Position numbers and translations under genes: made by a program. Source: Nitrobacter vulgaris (lineage in GTDB: Bacteria > Pseudomonadota > Alphaproteobacteria > Rhizobiales > Xanthobacteraceae). Taken from it: a stretch of DNA of 64,000 nucleotides. Location of the stretch: NCBI RefSeq assembly GCF_002028545.1, contig NZ_MWPQ01000036.1:1-64000 (forward strand). The letters run 5' to 3'. Shown here one piece after another: positions 1 through 7,745 of this stretch. The notes below the pieces were generated by a model that did not search any database, had not been told where the DNA came from, and saw nothing but the letters and a program-made list of their open reading frames with translations. Position 1 is the stretch's first letter, and each line of letters opens with the position of its first letter.

Positions 1-1689
1 CAACCGTTTGGAAGGGTGGCCGAGTGGTTTAAGGCACCGGTCTTGAAAACCGGCGTGGGTGCAAGCCCACCGTGGGTTCGAATCCCACCCCTTCCGCCAC
101 TTCAGTCCCTGAGTGGGCACCGCGTTTACGCCAGTGCCCGCCACAAGCGTCTGAAGCAGCCGTGACTTCGATCCCATGATGCGAACCTCGCCCTCGGCGA
201 CCTCGACACCCTGCGCGAGCGCTCGAAGATGGTCGCGGCGATAGCCGCCACCTTCCAGCCGGATACGTTCGCGGGCCGTTGAGGCGAACTTGCGCAGCAT
301 TTGCGGTGTTACTGCCTTCTGTCCCGAGTTTTGAAGCATGGCCTGCGCTCTATCGGCATCGGCCTTGGCCTGATCGCGGATGGCCTTGAGGCCGTCGATG
401 CGATCTTTCAGCGCCGGGTCGTCCAGATCGGCAACGCCCGCTTCGATGGCGTCATAGAGGCGTTTGAGGCGCAGTTCCGATTCGGTGGAGCGCTTGTTGA
501 GTTCGGCGATATGTTCGCGACGGCGATCAGCGTGTTCTTCCCTGCGGTCCAGAGCGGCGGCAAGGATGGTTTCCAGCCGCTCGGGTTGAAGAAGCTGCTT
601 TTCAAGGTGATTGACGACCAGATCGTCCAGCTTCTCCATCGGCACGGCCATGCCGGTGCAGGCGGTCGGTCCCTGCCGTGCCTTCATCGAACAGGCATAG
701 TAGCGATAGCGACCGCCCTTGCCGGTGCGGATGGTCATGGCCCCGCCGCACTTGGCGCAATGGATCAGGCCCGTGAGCATCGTCGGGCCGCTGATGACGC
801 GGGCGGGCATGACCTTGGGGTTGCGGGCCTTGAGCAGTTTCTGGATGGCGTCAAAGGTCTCATGGTCGATAATCGGCGGGACCGGAACCATCACGATCTC
901 ACTGACCGGCTTCAGTTCCTTGGTCTTGAACCGCTTGTTGAACTCATGCTCGCCCATATAGGTGCGGCGGGTCAGGATGCGGTGAACCTGCCCGATGCCC
1001 CAACGTCCGCCATCACGGGTGAAGATACGGCGGCTGTTGAGATAGGAGACGATCTTCTTCACGCCCATCTGGCCGGTCGTGCCATCACCTTCCAGCGCAA
1101 GGCGATAAATCAGCCTCACCGTGTCGGCGTGCAGCGGATCGATCTCCAGCTTCTTCTTGACCTTCGCGCCGCGCTGCTCGGCAGCGACGGTGCGATAGCC
1201 GATAGGAGGAAGCGAGCCGTTCCAGAAGCCTTGCCGGGCATTCTCTTTCAAGGCTCGCATGACGTGCTTGGCATTTTCCTTGGACTGATATTCATCGAAC
1301 AGCGCCATGATCTGCCGCATCATGACGTGCATGGGGTCATCCCCCATTTCCTGGGTGATCGAAATCAGCTTCACACCGTTCTTCGCCAGCTTGCGGACGT
1401 AGAACTCAAGCTCGAAGTGATCGCGGAAAAAGCGGCTGAACGAATGGACCACGACGACATCGAAGGGCGCGGGCTTCGAGATTCCCGCTTCGATCATGCG
1501 CTGGAACTCCGGGCGGCGGTCATTGGTTGCCGATGCGCCGGGTTCGACGAAGGTCTCGACCAGTTGCAGGCCGCGCGCCTCGCAATAGGCTTCGCCTTGC
1601 CGTTTCTGATCGGGAATGGAAACGTCATGCTCTGCCTGCCGCGCCGTCGAAACGCGCAGGTAAAGGGCGGCGCGCAGCGGCACAGTCAT
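1..1689 (-). CDS. Large serine recombinase (site-specific integrase), 3' end beyond the window
   Basis: The ATG at 1689 is followed by 563 codons with no stop up to base 1, so the gene is partial here. The N-terminal resolvase domain (about residues 5-150) starts with YLRVST, and Ser14 is the expected nucleophile. A recombinase domain follows (about 165-290). A zinc ribbon has Cys311, Cys314, Cys333 and Cys344, and a charged coiled coil lies at about 360-430. These are the hallmarks of large serine integrases, which integrate and excise mobile elements without tyrosine chemistry. The C-terminal tail stays open across the antisense strand of tRNA-Ser (giving WDSNP), so the natural stop may have been lost or shifted when the element entered this site. 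It is the likely integrase of the element that extends to the right. Confidence 0.9.
   Translation of the reverse strand, partial: MTVPLRAALYLRVSTARQAEHDVSIPDQKRQGEAYCEARGLQLVETFVEPGASATNDRRPEFQRMIEAGISKPAPFDVVVVHSFSRFFRDHFELEFYVRKLAKNGVKLISITQEMGDDPMHVMMRQIMALFDEYQSKENAKHVMRALKENARQGFWNGSLPPIGYRTVAAEQRGAKVKKKLEIDPLHADTVRLIYRLALEGDGTTGQMGVKKIVSYLNSRRIFTRDGGRWGIGQVHRILTRRTYMGEHEFNKRFKTKELKPVSEIVMVPVPPIIDHETFDAIQKLLKARNPKVMPARVISGPTMLTGLIHCAKCGGAMTIRTGKGGRYRYYACSMKARQGPTACTGMAVPMEKLDDLVVNHLEKQLLQPERLETILAAALDRREEHADRRREHIAELNKRSTESELRLKRLYDAIEAGVADLDDPALKDRIDGLKAIRDQAKADADRAQAMLQNSGQKAVTPQMLRKFASTARERIRLEGGGYRRDHLRALAQGVEVAEGEVRIMGSKSRLLQTLVAGTGVNAVPTQGLKWRKGWDSNPRWACTHAGFQDRCLKPLGHPSKRL
10..99 (+). 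tRNA. tRNA-Ser, anticodon UGA
   Basis: The sequence folds as a class II tRNA. The 7-bp acceptor stem pairs GGAAGGG (10-16) with CCCTTCC (89-95), the anticodon loop is CTTGAAA with anticodon TGA, there is a long variable arm (GTGGGTGCAAGCCCAC), and the T arm contains GGTTCGAATCC. The CCA end is encoded at 97-99. It reads UCA codons. Its 3' half abuts, and is antisense to, the recombinase reading frame that covers the left edge, so it is the probable chromosomal attachment site of the neighbouring mobile element. Confidence 0.97.
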
Positions 1690-1746
1690 GGTGGTGTCTC
1701 CTTCTCAATAATGGCTCGGCCCAAACCATTGGGCAGAATGGTGTAC

Positions 1747-2055
1747 TCAGGCCGCCTTCGGTAACGGACGCGCGCGCTCAACTCGCTCGCGCTCCTTAGG
1801 CGTGTTCATCACCTCCCAAAGATCGCTGCGCCGCTGCACGTTGAGCCAGAAGTCCGGGCTGTTGCCAAATACGCGGGCCAGAATCATCGCAGTCGCCGCC
1901 GTCACGTTCCTGCGGTTGCCGCAGAGTTCGTTGACGTGCTTGCGCTGAACGCCCATCGCTTCGGCGAGCGCGCCCTGTGTCAGCCCCATCGGCTGCATGA
2001 ACTCTTCGGTCAGTATCTCACCGACAGTCGCCGGCTTGCGCTTGGTGGTCAGCAT
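1747..2055 (-). CDS. higA: HigA-family antitoxin, XRE-type HTH
   Basis: This 102-residue protein starts at the ATG at 2055 (MLTTKRKPATVGEIL). An upstream in-frame extension exists but has no family support. The helix-turn-helix core (PMGLTQGALAEAMGVQRKHVNE) followed by a conserved FGNSPDFWLN segment is typical of HigA/VapI antitoxins. These bind the partner toxin and repress their own promoter. The gene lies 13 bases downstream of the higB toxin gene, the usual toxin-first order of higBA operons. In this context it probably stabilises the mobile element. Confidence 0.88.
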   Translation of the reverse strand: MLTTKRKPATVGEILTEEFMQPMGLTQGALAEAMGVQRKHVNELCGNRRNVTAATAMILARVFGNSPDFWLNVQRRSDLWEVMNTPKERERVERARPLPKAA

Positions 2056-2068
2056 GTTTGCCTCGCTT

Positions 2069-2365
2069 TCATCGGTAGCTGTGATCGTCCAGATAAATTC
2101 CGTCCGCCTCGCCGCGTTCGCCATCCCAGCGGAAGATCAAACGCCATTGCTGGTTGACGCGGATCGAATGGAAACTCGTCAGATTGCCGCGCAGCTTCTC
2201 AAAGTGATTGCTGGGCGGCACGCGCAAGTCCTGATCGGTCACGGCGTCGTCAATCATCTGGAGCTTGCGGAACAAACGGGCCTCAAGATCAGGCGGGATG
2301 TTGCAAGAACGAACATCATCCACAAAGAAGGTCCGAAGCCAGTCGTCCCGAAAGCTTACGATCAC
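2069..2365 (-). CDS. higB: HigB toxin, RelE/ParE superfamily
   Basis: A GTG start at 2365 is chosen because GGAG lies 8 bases upstream and it leaves the family-typical N terminus (VIVSFRDDWLRTFF). The open frame continues further upstream without support. The protein is 98 residues and carries LRVPPSNHFEKLRG and SIRVNQQWRLIFRW, ending in IYLDDHSYR, all typical of HigB. HigB toxins are ribosome-dependent mRNA endonucleases neutralised by HigA, which is encoded immediately downstream. Key basic residues are intact, so the pair may be functional. Confidence 0.88.
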   Translation of the reverse strand: MIVSFRDDWLRTFFVDDVRSCNIPPDLEARLFRKLQMIDDAVTDQDLRVPPSNHFEKLRGNLTSFHSIRVNQQWRLIFRWDGERGEADGIYLDDHSYR

Positions 2366-2427
2366 AGGTTCACTCCAGTACTGGGCATGTGTACCACTCC
2401 ATAACTCAAATTGCAACGGGAAACGGT

Positions 2428-2691
2428 TCAATCGTCGGAGCCGAACAATTCATCGAACAGGTCGCCGAACCATCGCTCGAACACCTCAATTTCGGCTTCA
2501 GTGACCGGCACGGGATCGGGCCAGTCGTCAGTGACGGTCCATGTGCTGAGGTCGTGCTTGGGCGGCCTGCCGGAGAACGGCCACGGATAGCCCAGTAGCT
2601 CTTCAAGCTGTTCCGATGCCGTGGGTGATCTGCCGCACCTGGAACGGCGGGCGCTGCCAGCACCACCATTGTCCGCGCGATCAGAAGTCAT
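2428..2691 (-). CDS. Small acidic protein of unknown function in the mobile element
   Basis: This is an 87-residue open frame starting at the ATG at 2691, overlapping the end of the upstream alpA gene by 11 bases, which suggests translational coupling. The C-terminal half is acidic and aromatic-rich (DDWPDPVPVTEAEIEVFERW, then FGDLFDELFG). No known domain is recognised. Its position between alpA and higBA on the same strand suggests one transcription unit of element maintenance genes. Confidence 0.6.
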   Translation of the reverse strand: MTSDRADNGGAGSARRSRCGRSPTASEQLEELLGYPWPFSGRPPKHDLSTWTVTDDWPDPVPVTEAEIEVFERWFGDLFDELFGSDD

Positions 2692-2899
2692 CGAGGTCGA
2701 ACTCGCCGCGTGGCCGCCATCCAGTGGGATCGGCAACCCAGCGGTTGATGTCGGATTCATGCCACCCCGCGCCGTTGGCGCTAATTTTGAGTTGGGGCGG
2801 GAACGTGCCTTCGGCAATCTTGCGATAGATGGTGGACCGGGACAGGCCGGTGCGGGCGAGGACGGTCCTGAGACGGATGATACGATCTGGTTGGCGCAT
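2681..2899 (-). CDS. AlpA-family DNA-binding regulator
   Basis: A 72-residue protein with a single MerR-like winged HTH: IIRLRTVLARTGLSRSTIYR, followed by EGTFPPQLKISANGAGWHES and INRWVADP. This is the AlpA/excisionase fold found next to integrases in phage-derived and integrative elements, where it controls integrase expression or excision. The ATG at 2899 gives the family-typical length. It overlaps the following small gene by 11 bases. Whether it acts as a recombination directionality factor for the serine recombinase cannot be read from sequence. Confidence 0.85.
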   Translation of the reverse strand: MRQPDRIIRLRTVLARTGLSRSTIYRKIAEGTFPPQLKISANGAGWHESDINRWVADPTGWRPRGEFDLDDF

Positions 2900-3027
2900 G
2901 GCTGGCCTGCCTCCTGCTGGCTGTTTCTGATTGCAACTGAACCAGACGGCGAGCAGATTTGTTGTTCTGCAAGAATGGATTAGGCGTCGCAGGGCTGTAG
3001 CGGGCAGACGGCGGCAAATCGGACGGA

Positions 3028-6015
3028 TCAGATTCCGATCCCCCGACCTCTGCCGAGGTCCAGACCGTGCGTGAAGACCAGTGTCCGGCTGAGACTGCGG
3101 CCTCCCTCGAAATCTCCGCCGATGCCGAGTTGCTGCTTCCGGTTGGCGAGCAGGGATTCAAGCTGGGGGTCGCGTTCAAGGCTTTTGGCCATGTCGCCCA
3201 TCGCCGATCGCGTGGATTTGTAGCCGGACATGTCGCCTGCCTGATACTGGCGCTGGCTGGTCTGGTCGAGCTTCTGCCAGTGTTCCACGAAGCGGTCGGC
3301 GCGTGCATTGGGAGTGATGCCAGGATCGGCGTTTCGTCCGGTGCGAAGTTCGGTTTCGAGCTGGAGGGCACGGACAGTGCGGCGCACATCGCCGCCAGCC
3401 GTTTCGCGGACAAGCTCCGGGTTCTTGACGTAAACCGCCTCGGCATCGCGCCAGCCGTGCGGGCGCACCTTCTCGAAATTCTTGCGCGCATTATCCAGTT
3501 CGCGAACCTGCTCGGGACTGCCCTTGCCATCGGGATGACCAGCGCTGAGGATCTCGTCCACTGCGTTGGCATGGCGCACGAGCGCCCGCGTCCGGGCTTG
3601 GCGCAATGCGGCCTCGGGGCCTTCCCTCGCCTGCTGTTCCACTCCCTGATTTCCGACCTTCTCCCTTTCCGGCTGCTGCGCGGCGTCGGGACCAGGCACG
3701 CCGTCACCGGGCTGGCGCAGGCCGTCAAACATGTCCCGCATCTTTTCCGGCACAAGTTTGCGCATGATCTGGGCGACACGGGCGCGGAAGGTGATGCCGC
3801 GCCGCTCGGCATAATCCTGCGCTGGATCGTAGTCGGTCGCCATATCCTTTGCCTGGTCGCGCGACAGAGTGCGGGCTAGCCGGTCCTGACTGGCGAAGTC
3901 GTCGCGGCCATAATGCAGGTCCAAGCCGTCGCGGTGGCGCGACAGGGCGACATAGCTACCGTGAGCGTCCATGCCCGGCGTTGCCAGCACATGCGTCCGG
4001 TCCACGGTCATGCCCTGCGCCTTGTGGATGGTCGCCGCATAGCCGTGGTCTATGCGGTCATAGTCCTTCAGGTCGAAGGCAATGGAGCGGCCATCGTCGG
4101 TCTGCACCGTCATGCTCTGCGGGCTGACTTCCTCGACCGTGCCAAGCGTGCCGTTCTTCACGCCAAGGCCGCGCTCGTTTTGCAGGAACATGATACGATC
4201 CCCGCTGGCAAAACTGCGCCCGCCGCGCTCGACCGTGACACGCACGTCCTCGCCCAGATCGCCAGCCTCCCGCATCCGGTCGCGGGCGGCCTCGTTGAGT
4301 TCGCGCACCTCGGCATTCGTGTGGGTGAGAATGATGCGGCTGCTGTCCGGGGATGCCTGCCGGTCGCGGTCCCAGCGGTCAATCAGATCGCCGCGCGCCT
4401 GCTCGCGAGTTTCTGCAGCATGCAACATGTCGTGTGCGTCATAGGCATGAATGGTATTTCCGATCTTGCCGGTTGCCAGATCGCGGGTGGCGTCACGCTG
4501 CCAGTCCTCATGCTGGCGGCGTACCTCGCCGATCTCCGCGCCGCCGTGGCGCTCATGGATCGAGCGGAATGCCGCGCCTGCCTCAATGGATTGCAACTGC
4601 TGCGGATCGCCGACCAGCACCACCTTCGCACCCGCTTCGGCGGCATGGGACAGCACGCGCTCCAACTGCCGCGTGCCGACCATGCCCGCCTCATCGATGA
4701 CAAGAACATCGCGGGAGGTAAGCATGTCGCGGCCCTGTCCCCAGCCATGCTCCATGCTGGCGATGGTGCGGGACGATATGCCTGATCCGCTTTCGAGATT
4801 CTCTGCCGCGATGCCGGAAAGCGCCGCGCCGCGCACCTCGTAACCGGCAGCCTCCCAAGCCTCGCGGGCCACACCGAGCATGGCGCTCTTTCCCGTTCCG
4901 GCATAGCCGACGACAATGCCCAGGTCGCGGCCATCCGTGACATGCACCAGCGCGTCGGCCTGTTCGCCGGACAGGACAAGGCCGCGCTGTTCGGCGCGGG
5001 TTGAAGCGGCATCGCGGTCTGCATCGCCAACATCGTGGCGATTGCGCTCCGCCATGCGTTCGGCGGAATGATGCAGGCGCTGTTCGGCCTCGATCATGTT
5101 GCGGGTGGTGAAGCGATCCTCGCCGCGTCCGTCCTTGCCGAGTTCGACCAGATCGGGCGAGCCGCGCATCGCGCCCATGACCTCGTTGAACTGCTCGATG
5201 CCGTCGCTGTGCCGATGCGCAAACTTCGCCATGTCGCGGCGTGTGAAAGTCGATTGCTGATGTGTGATCGCGTTCAACGCGACCGATGGATCGGTAATAA
5301 TCCGCGCACCGTTGTTGCGCGCGATCTCGCGGTGCATGTCGGCGCGGTCGGCGGCTTCCATCCCTTCGCCTTCGATGCGCTGTGCCGGTGCGCCAATCTG
5401 GCTTTGCGGCTCAAGCCCGATCCCCTGCGCCTCAAGGCTGCGATGGTCGATACGCGCGTCGATGTCGAGTTCGGCCAGACGTTCGTTGACATGCTCTGCC
5501 CAGCGTTCGCGCCAGCGCTCCACCATTTCCGTGCGGTTCCAGTCTCGCACCTTCGGACCGAAGCCGTTCTCGTCCACAGAGCGCATGGTGAGCATCACAT
5601 GCGCATGAGGTTTGGGCATCCCGTCCTCGCCGATATCCCAATGCACGTTCAGATCGGCGACCATGCCCTGATCGACAAATTCGGCTTGCGCGAAGTCGCG
5701 GGCAAGCGCGATGCCCTGCGCCTGCGTCATCTCGCGCGGAATGGCGAATTCCACCTCGCGGGCAAGCTGGGCGTCTTTCCTGATTTCGCAGGCTTCGACA
5801 TCGTTCCAGAGCCGTTCGCGGTCGCCAAGATGCTCCGGCGCTCGTTCGGGCAGCATCACCTCGGAATGGACGACGCCGCGCTTACTGGAAAAGTCCTGCA
5901 CGCGGTCGATGCGTTCGTCGCGCAACCGCGAGGCCGAGCGGTAGGCGGCGGACGCCACCGCGCTGCTTCCGGCCTTGCGGCCAATGACCTTGACGTGAAG
6001 ATGATAGATCGCCAT
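3028..6015 (-). CDS. traA: TraA-type conjugative relaxase-helicase (MobL/MobQ family)
   Basis: The protein has 995 residues from the ATG at 6015 (MAIYHLHVKVIGRK); the frame is open upstream but the family begins here. The N-terminal relaxase domain (about 1-220) has the histidine metal site HWD (His125) and PHAHVML (His137, His139). The C-terminal half is a superfamily 1 helicase, with Walker A GYAGTGKS at 370-377, DEAG near 441, and the motif HGYAATIHKAQGMTVDRT further on. Such proteins nick oriT, stay attached to the strand and unwind it for transfer. The gene is divergent from traC-traD, as in Ti-type plasmids. No type IV secretion genes follow, so transfer would need helper functions. Confidence 0.93.
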   Translation of the reverse strand: MAIYHLHVKVIGRKAGSSAVASAAYRSASRLRDERIDRVQDFSSKRGVVHSEVMLPERAPEHLGDRERLWNDVEACEIRKDAQLAREVEFAIPREMTQAQGIALARDFAQAEFVDQGMVADLNVHWDIGEDGMPKPHAHVMLTMRSVDENGFGPKVRDWNRTEMVERWRERWAEHVNERLAELDIDARIDHRSLEAQGIGLEPQSQIGAPAQRIEGEGMEAADRADMHREIARNNGARIITDPSVALNAITHQQSTFTRRDMAKFAHRHSDGIEQFNEVMGAMRGSPDLVELGKDGRGEDRFTTRNMIEAEQRLHHSAERMAERNRHDVGDADRDAASTRAEQRGLVLSGEQADALVHVTDGRDLGIVVGYAGTGKSAMLGVAREAWEAAGYEVRGAALSGIAAENLESGSGISSRTIASMEHGWGQGRDMLTSRDVLVIDEAGMVGTRQLERVLSHAAEAGAKVVLVGDPQQLQSIEAGAAFRSIHERHGGAEIGEVRRQHEDWQRDATRDLATGKIGNTIHAYDAHDMLHAAETREQARGDLIDRWDRDRQASPDSSRIILTHTNAEVRELNEAARDRMREAGDLGEDVRVTVERGGRSFASGDRIMFLQNERGLGVKNGTLGTVEEVSPQSMTVQTDDGRSIAFDLKDYDRIDHGYAATIHKAQGMTVDRTHVLATPGMDAHGSYVALSRHRDGLDLHYGRDDFASQDRLARTLSRDQAKDMATDYDPAQDYAERRGITFRARVAQIMRKLVPEKMRDMFDGLRQPGDGVPGPDAAQQPEREKVGNQGVEQQAREGPEAALRQARTRALVRHANAVDEILSAGHPDGKGSPEQVRELDNARKNFEKVRPHGWRDAEAVYVKNPELVRETAGGDVRRTVRALQLETELRTGRNADPGITPNARADRFVEHWQKLDQTSQRQYQAGDMSGYKSTRSAMGDMAKSLERDPQLESLLANRKQQLGIGGDFEGGRSLSRTLVFTHGLDLGRGRGIGI

Positions 6016-6039
6016 CGCGATCAAGCATTGGCACGCGCA

Positions 6040-6080
6040 AGCGCACGTCGGAACGACGTATAAGCGCGCCCTCCCTCGAA
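6040..6080. other. Candidate origin of transfer (oriT) with Q-type nic region
   Basis: The divergent traA/traC spacer contains a perfect 6-bp inverted repeat, ACGTCG (6045-6050) and CGACGT (6054-6059). It is followed after one base by TAAGCGCGCCCT (6061-6072) and then CCC. From family knowledge, Q-type (RSF1010 and Ti plasmid) nic regions have an inverted repeat followed by TAAGTGCGCCCT; the match here has one difference. Location between traA and traC-traD is also where Ti-plasmid oriT lies. The nic position itself is inferred, not shown. Confidence 0.65.
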
Positions 6081-6186
6081 AAAATCTCGGGATGGACCGG
6101 GCGGTGCCAGACCGTCCCGGCAACATTACTGCATTCTGATTCCTGCGCAACTATCATCGCTGCATCAACAGCTTATGGAGGTGATA

Positions 6187-6513
6187 ATGCGCAAACCACG
6201 GGACTATGATGCTGAACTGAAAGCGCTTGAGGACAAGGCGCGGGAACTCAAGACCCGCAAGGTGCAGCAGCTTGGCGAACTGGTGATCGCCACCGGGGCG
6301 GATGCACTCACCGCCGACGAACTGGCCGGTGCGCTGGTCGTGCTGGCGGAAACCACCGATGCCGGAAAGAGGGAGGCATGGGCCAAGCGCGGGGCTGCGT
6401 TCTTTCAAGGGCGGTCACGGCGATCTGCACCGACGCCTGACCGCGACACTGGCAGCGCTCAAGCGCAACCGGGCGGCGCGCAACCGGCATCAGGCGGCAC
6501 AGGCGCGGCATGA
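6187..6513 (+). CDS. traC: TraC-like conjugal transfer accessory protein
   Basis: A 108-residue protein. The start at 6187 is chosen because GGAGGTG lies just upstream; the in-frame ATG at 6175 overlaps that ribosome-binding site. The N-terminal half is a charged helix (YDAELKALEDKARELKTRKV) followed by QQLGELVIATGADALTADEL, typical of the TraC/TraD small proteins of Ti-type transfer regions that assist the relaxosome. The C-terminal tail is a low-complexity Pro/Gly/Ala/Gln segment. It is one base from traD and divergent from traA. Confidence 0.8.
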   Translation: MRKPRDYDAELKALEDKARELKTRKVQQLGELVIATGADALTADELAGALVVLAETTDAGKREAWAKRGAAFFQGRSRRSAPTPDRDTGSAQAQPGGAQPASGGTGAA

Positions 6514-6514
6514 C

Positions 6515-6772
6515 ATGCGCACATGGCAGGTCGAGCGCCGCAAGCGCACGCGGCACCTCATCGAATTGGGCGGTCTCGTCGTCAAGGCGGGCATCGTGGA
6601 TCTGACCGGCGATGATCGCGCCATGATCTACGGCGCGATGATCTGGGTTGCCGAAAAGCTTCAGGGTGAAGACGGCGATCATGCGCGCGGCGTTTGGACC
6701 AAGCTGGGAAAGATGGCGTTCGATGCCGAGCAAGCAGCCGTTCGGAACAGGCCGGACATCCGGTCGAGTTGA
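6515..6772 (+). CDS. traD: TraD-like conjugal transfer protein
   Basis: An 85-residue protein from the ATG at 6515, one base after the traC stop, so translation is probably coupled. It begins MRTWQVERRKRTRHLIELGG and continues VVKAGIVDLTGDDRAMIYGA, matching the small TraD proteins of rhizobial and agrobacterial plasmids. In those systems traC, traD and traG form an operon; here traG (the coupling protein) is absent downstream. That fits a mobilisable rather than self-transmissible element. Confidence 0.8.
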   Translation: MRTWQVERRKRTRHLIELGGLVVKAGIVDLTGDDRAMIYGAMIWVAEKLQGEDGDHARGVWTKLGKMAFDAEQAAVRNRPDIRSS

Positions 6773-6911
6773 TCATGATCGCGGCGGGCAGCGTGGTGTT
6801 CTGAATGACGGCGAAGGCCCGGATTGGTTAAGGCAACAAAGGCTGATGATGCGGCATCGCATTACAGGAACTGAGTGAAATATCTTACCGAGCATTTCTG
6901 GTGTTCGCGTT

Positions 6912-6944
6912 GCTACCCCTATCCTTACCGAGGATAGGGGTAGC
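6912..6944 (-). terminator. Perfect 13-bp hairpin next to the AIPR remnant
   Basis: GCTACCCCTATCC (6912-6924) and its exact complement (6932-6944) flank a 7-base loop. The hairpin lies one base beyond the stop of the minus-strand AIPR fragment, where a terminator is expected. No T-tract follows on either strand, so intrinsic termination is uncertain. Confidence 0.4.
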
Positions 6945-6945
6945 C

Positions 6946-7599
6946 TCATAGGTTTATCTGTTCACCGATTTGGCAACCTTCCGCTCTCAGTTTTCTTAGC
7001 GATTCGACGACCTTCAAGCATTGCTTCTCCGTCGGGATTTTCGAGGGCACAGAAGCAGCAACGCGCAATACGCCTATCTCGGTGGGCGAGAGCAGTTTGC
7101 GGGCTTGGCCCCATGCGCCCAGTTGCTCCCATAGCTGCCCTCCAGCGGAAACTACCAGTGACTGGGCCTCGATGCCGTTCAGAAGCTTCTGGTCCTTGAT
7201 GCCAGCGCGTTTACCTTCCTTGATGCGGTCCTTGCCGATAAGTTCATTCAACCATGATGCAGGCCAATCAATTTCCAACCCTTTTACCCGTGCCCAGCAA
7301 GCCTGTTGCTTTACCCATTCAGTGACGTTGCTGATCCCGGCGGGCGGCGACACAAGAACTTCGTGTACCACTTCAGCGACGAGGGCCAGTGCCGCACCCA
7401 TGTTTGCGGATATGCCCTGTGTGCGCCATACGGCGTCGAAATCCACGAACTCTTCGCCCTGCTGGCAATCGTGTCCCATCTTGGCAATGGCGTAGGCAAC
7501 GACATTCGCCCGGTAGCCGCCCTGATACCATGACTGCTCAGTGACGATTTCCTCTGTCGCCCGGAATATCAGTGCTTTGGCTCCGGAACGCGAATGGCG
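6946..7599 (-). pseudogene. C-terminal fragment of an AIPR (abortive infection phage resistance) protein
   Basis: The frame is open from a TGA at 7600-7602 down to the stop at 6946. It contains ALIFRATEEIVTEQSWYQGG, YRANVVAYAIAK and NVTEWVKQQACWARVKG, which I recognise as the C-terminal part of AIPR-family proteins. These are normally several hundred residues, and the N-terminal part is missing. The first in-frame ATG (7479) lies inside the conserved region, so a translated product would be a fragment. The identification rests on motif memory, not on an alignment. It suggests the element once carried an antiphage gene. Confidence 0.55.
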
Positions 7600-7745
7600 T
7601 CACGTTGCGGCTGGATACCCAGCGCAGGGACTGCAGTTCTCGCTGGGCGCCGAAGGCGTCTTGATCGGCTTCAAGAAACAGGTTAGGCAGCCCTGCTAAC
7701 GACCACTGTTAGCGCCATCTGGCCTCGACCAGTAGGGGAACTGTC

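Noticed and set aside
301-1764. Long plus-strand open frame (487 codons)
   Set aside because: It is the antisense shadow of the serine recombinase, whose minus-strand frame has all family motifs.
3067-6063. Long plus-strand frames (3067-3879, 3913-4785, 5035-6063)
   Set aside because: All are antisense shadows of traA, whose relaxase and helicase motifs are on the minus strand.
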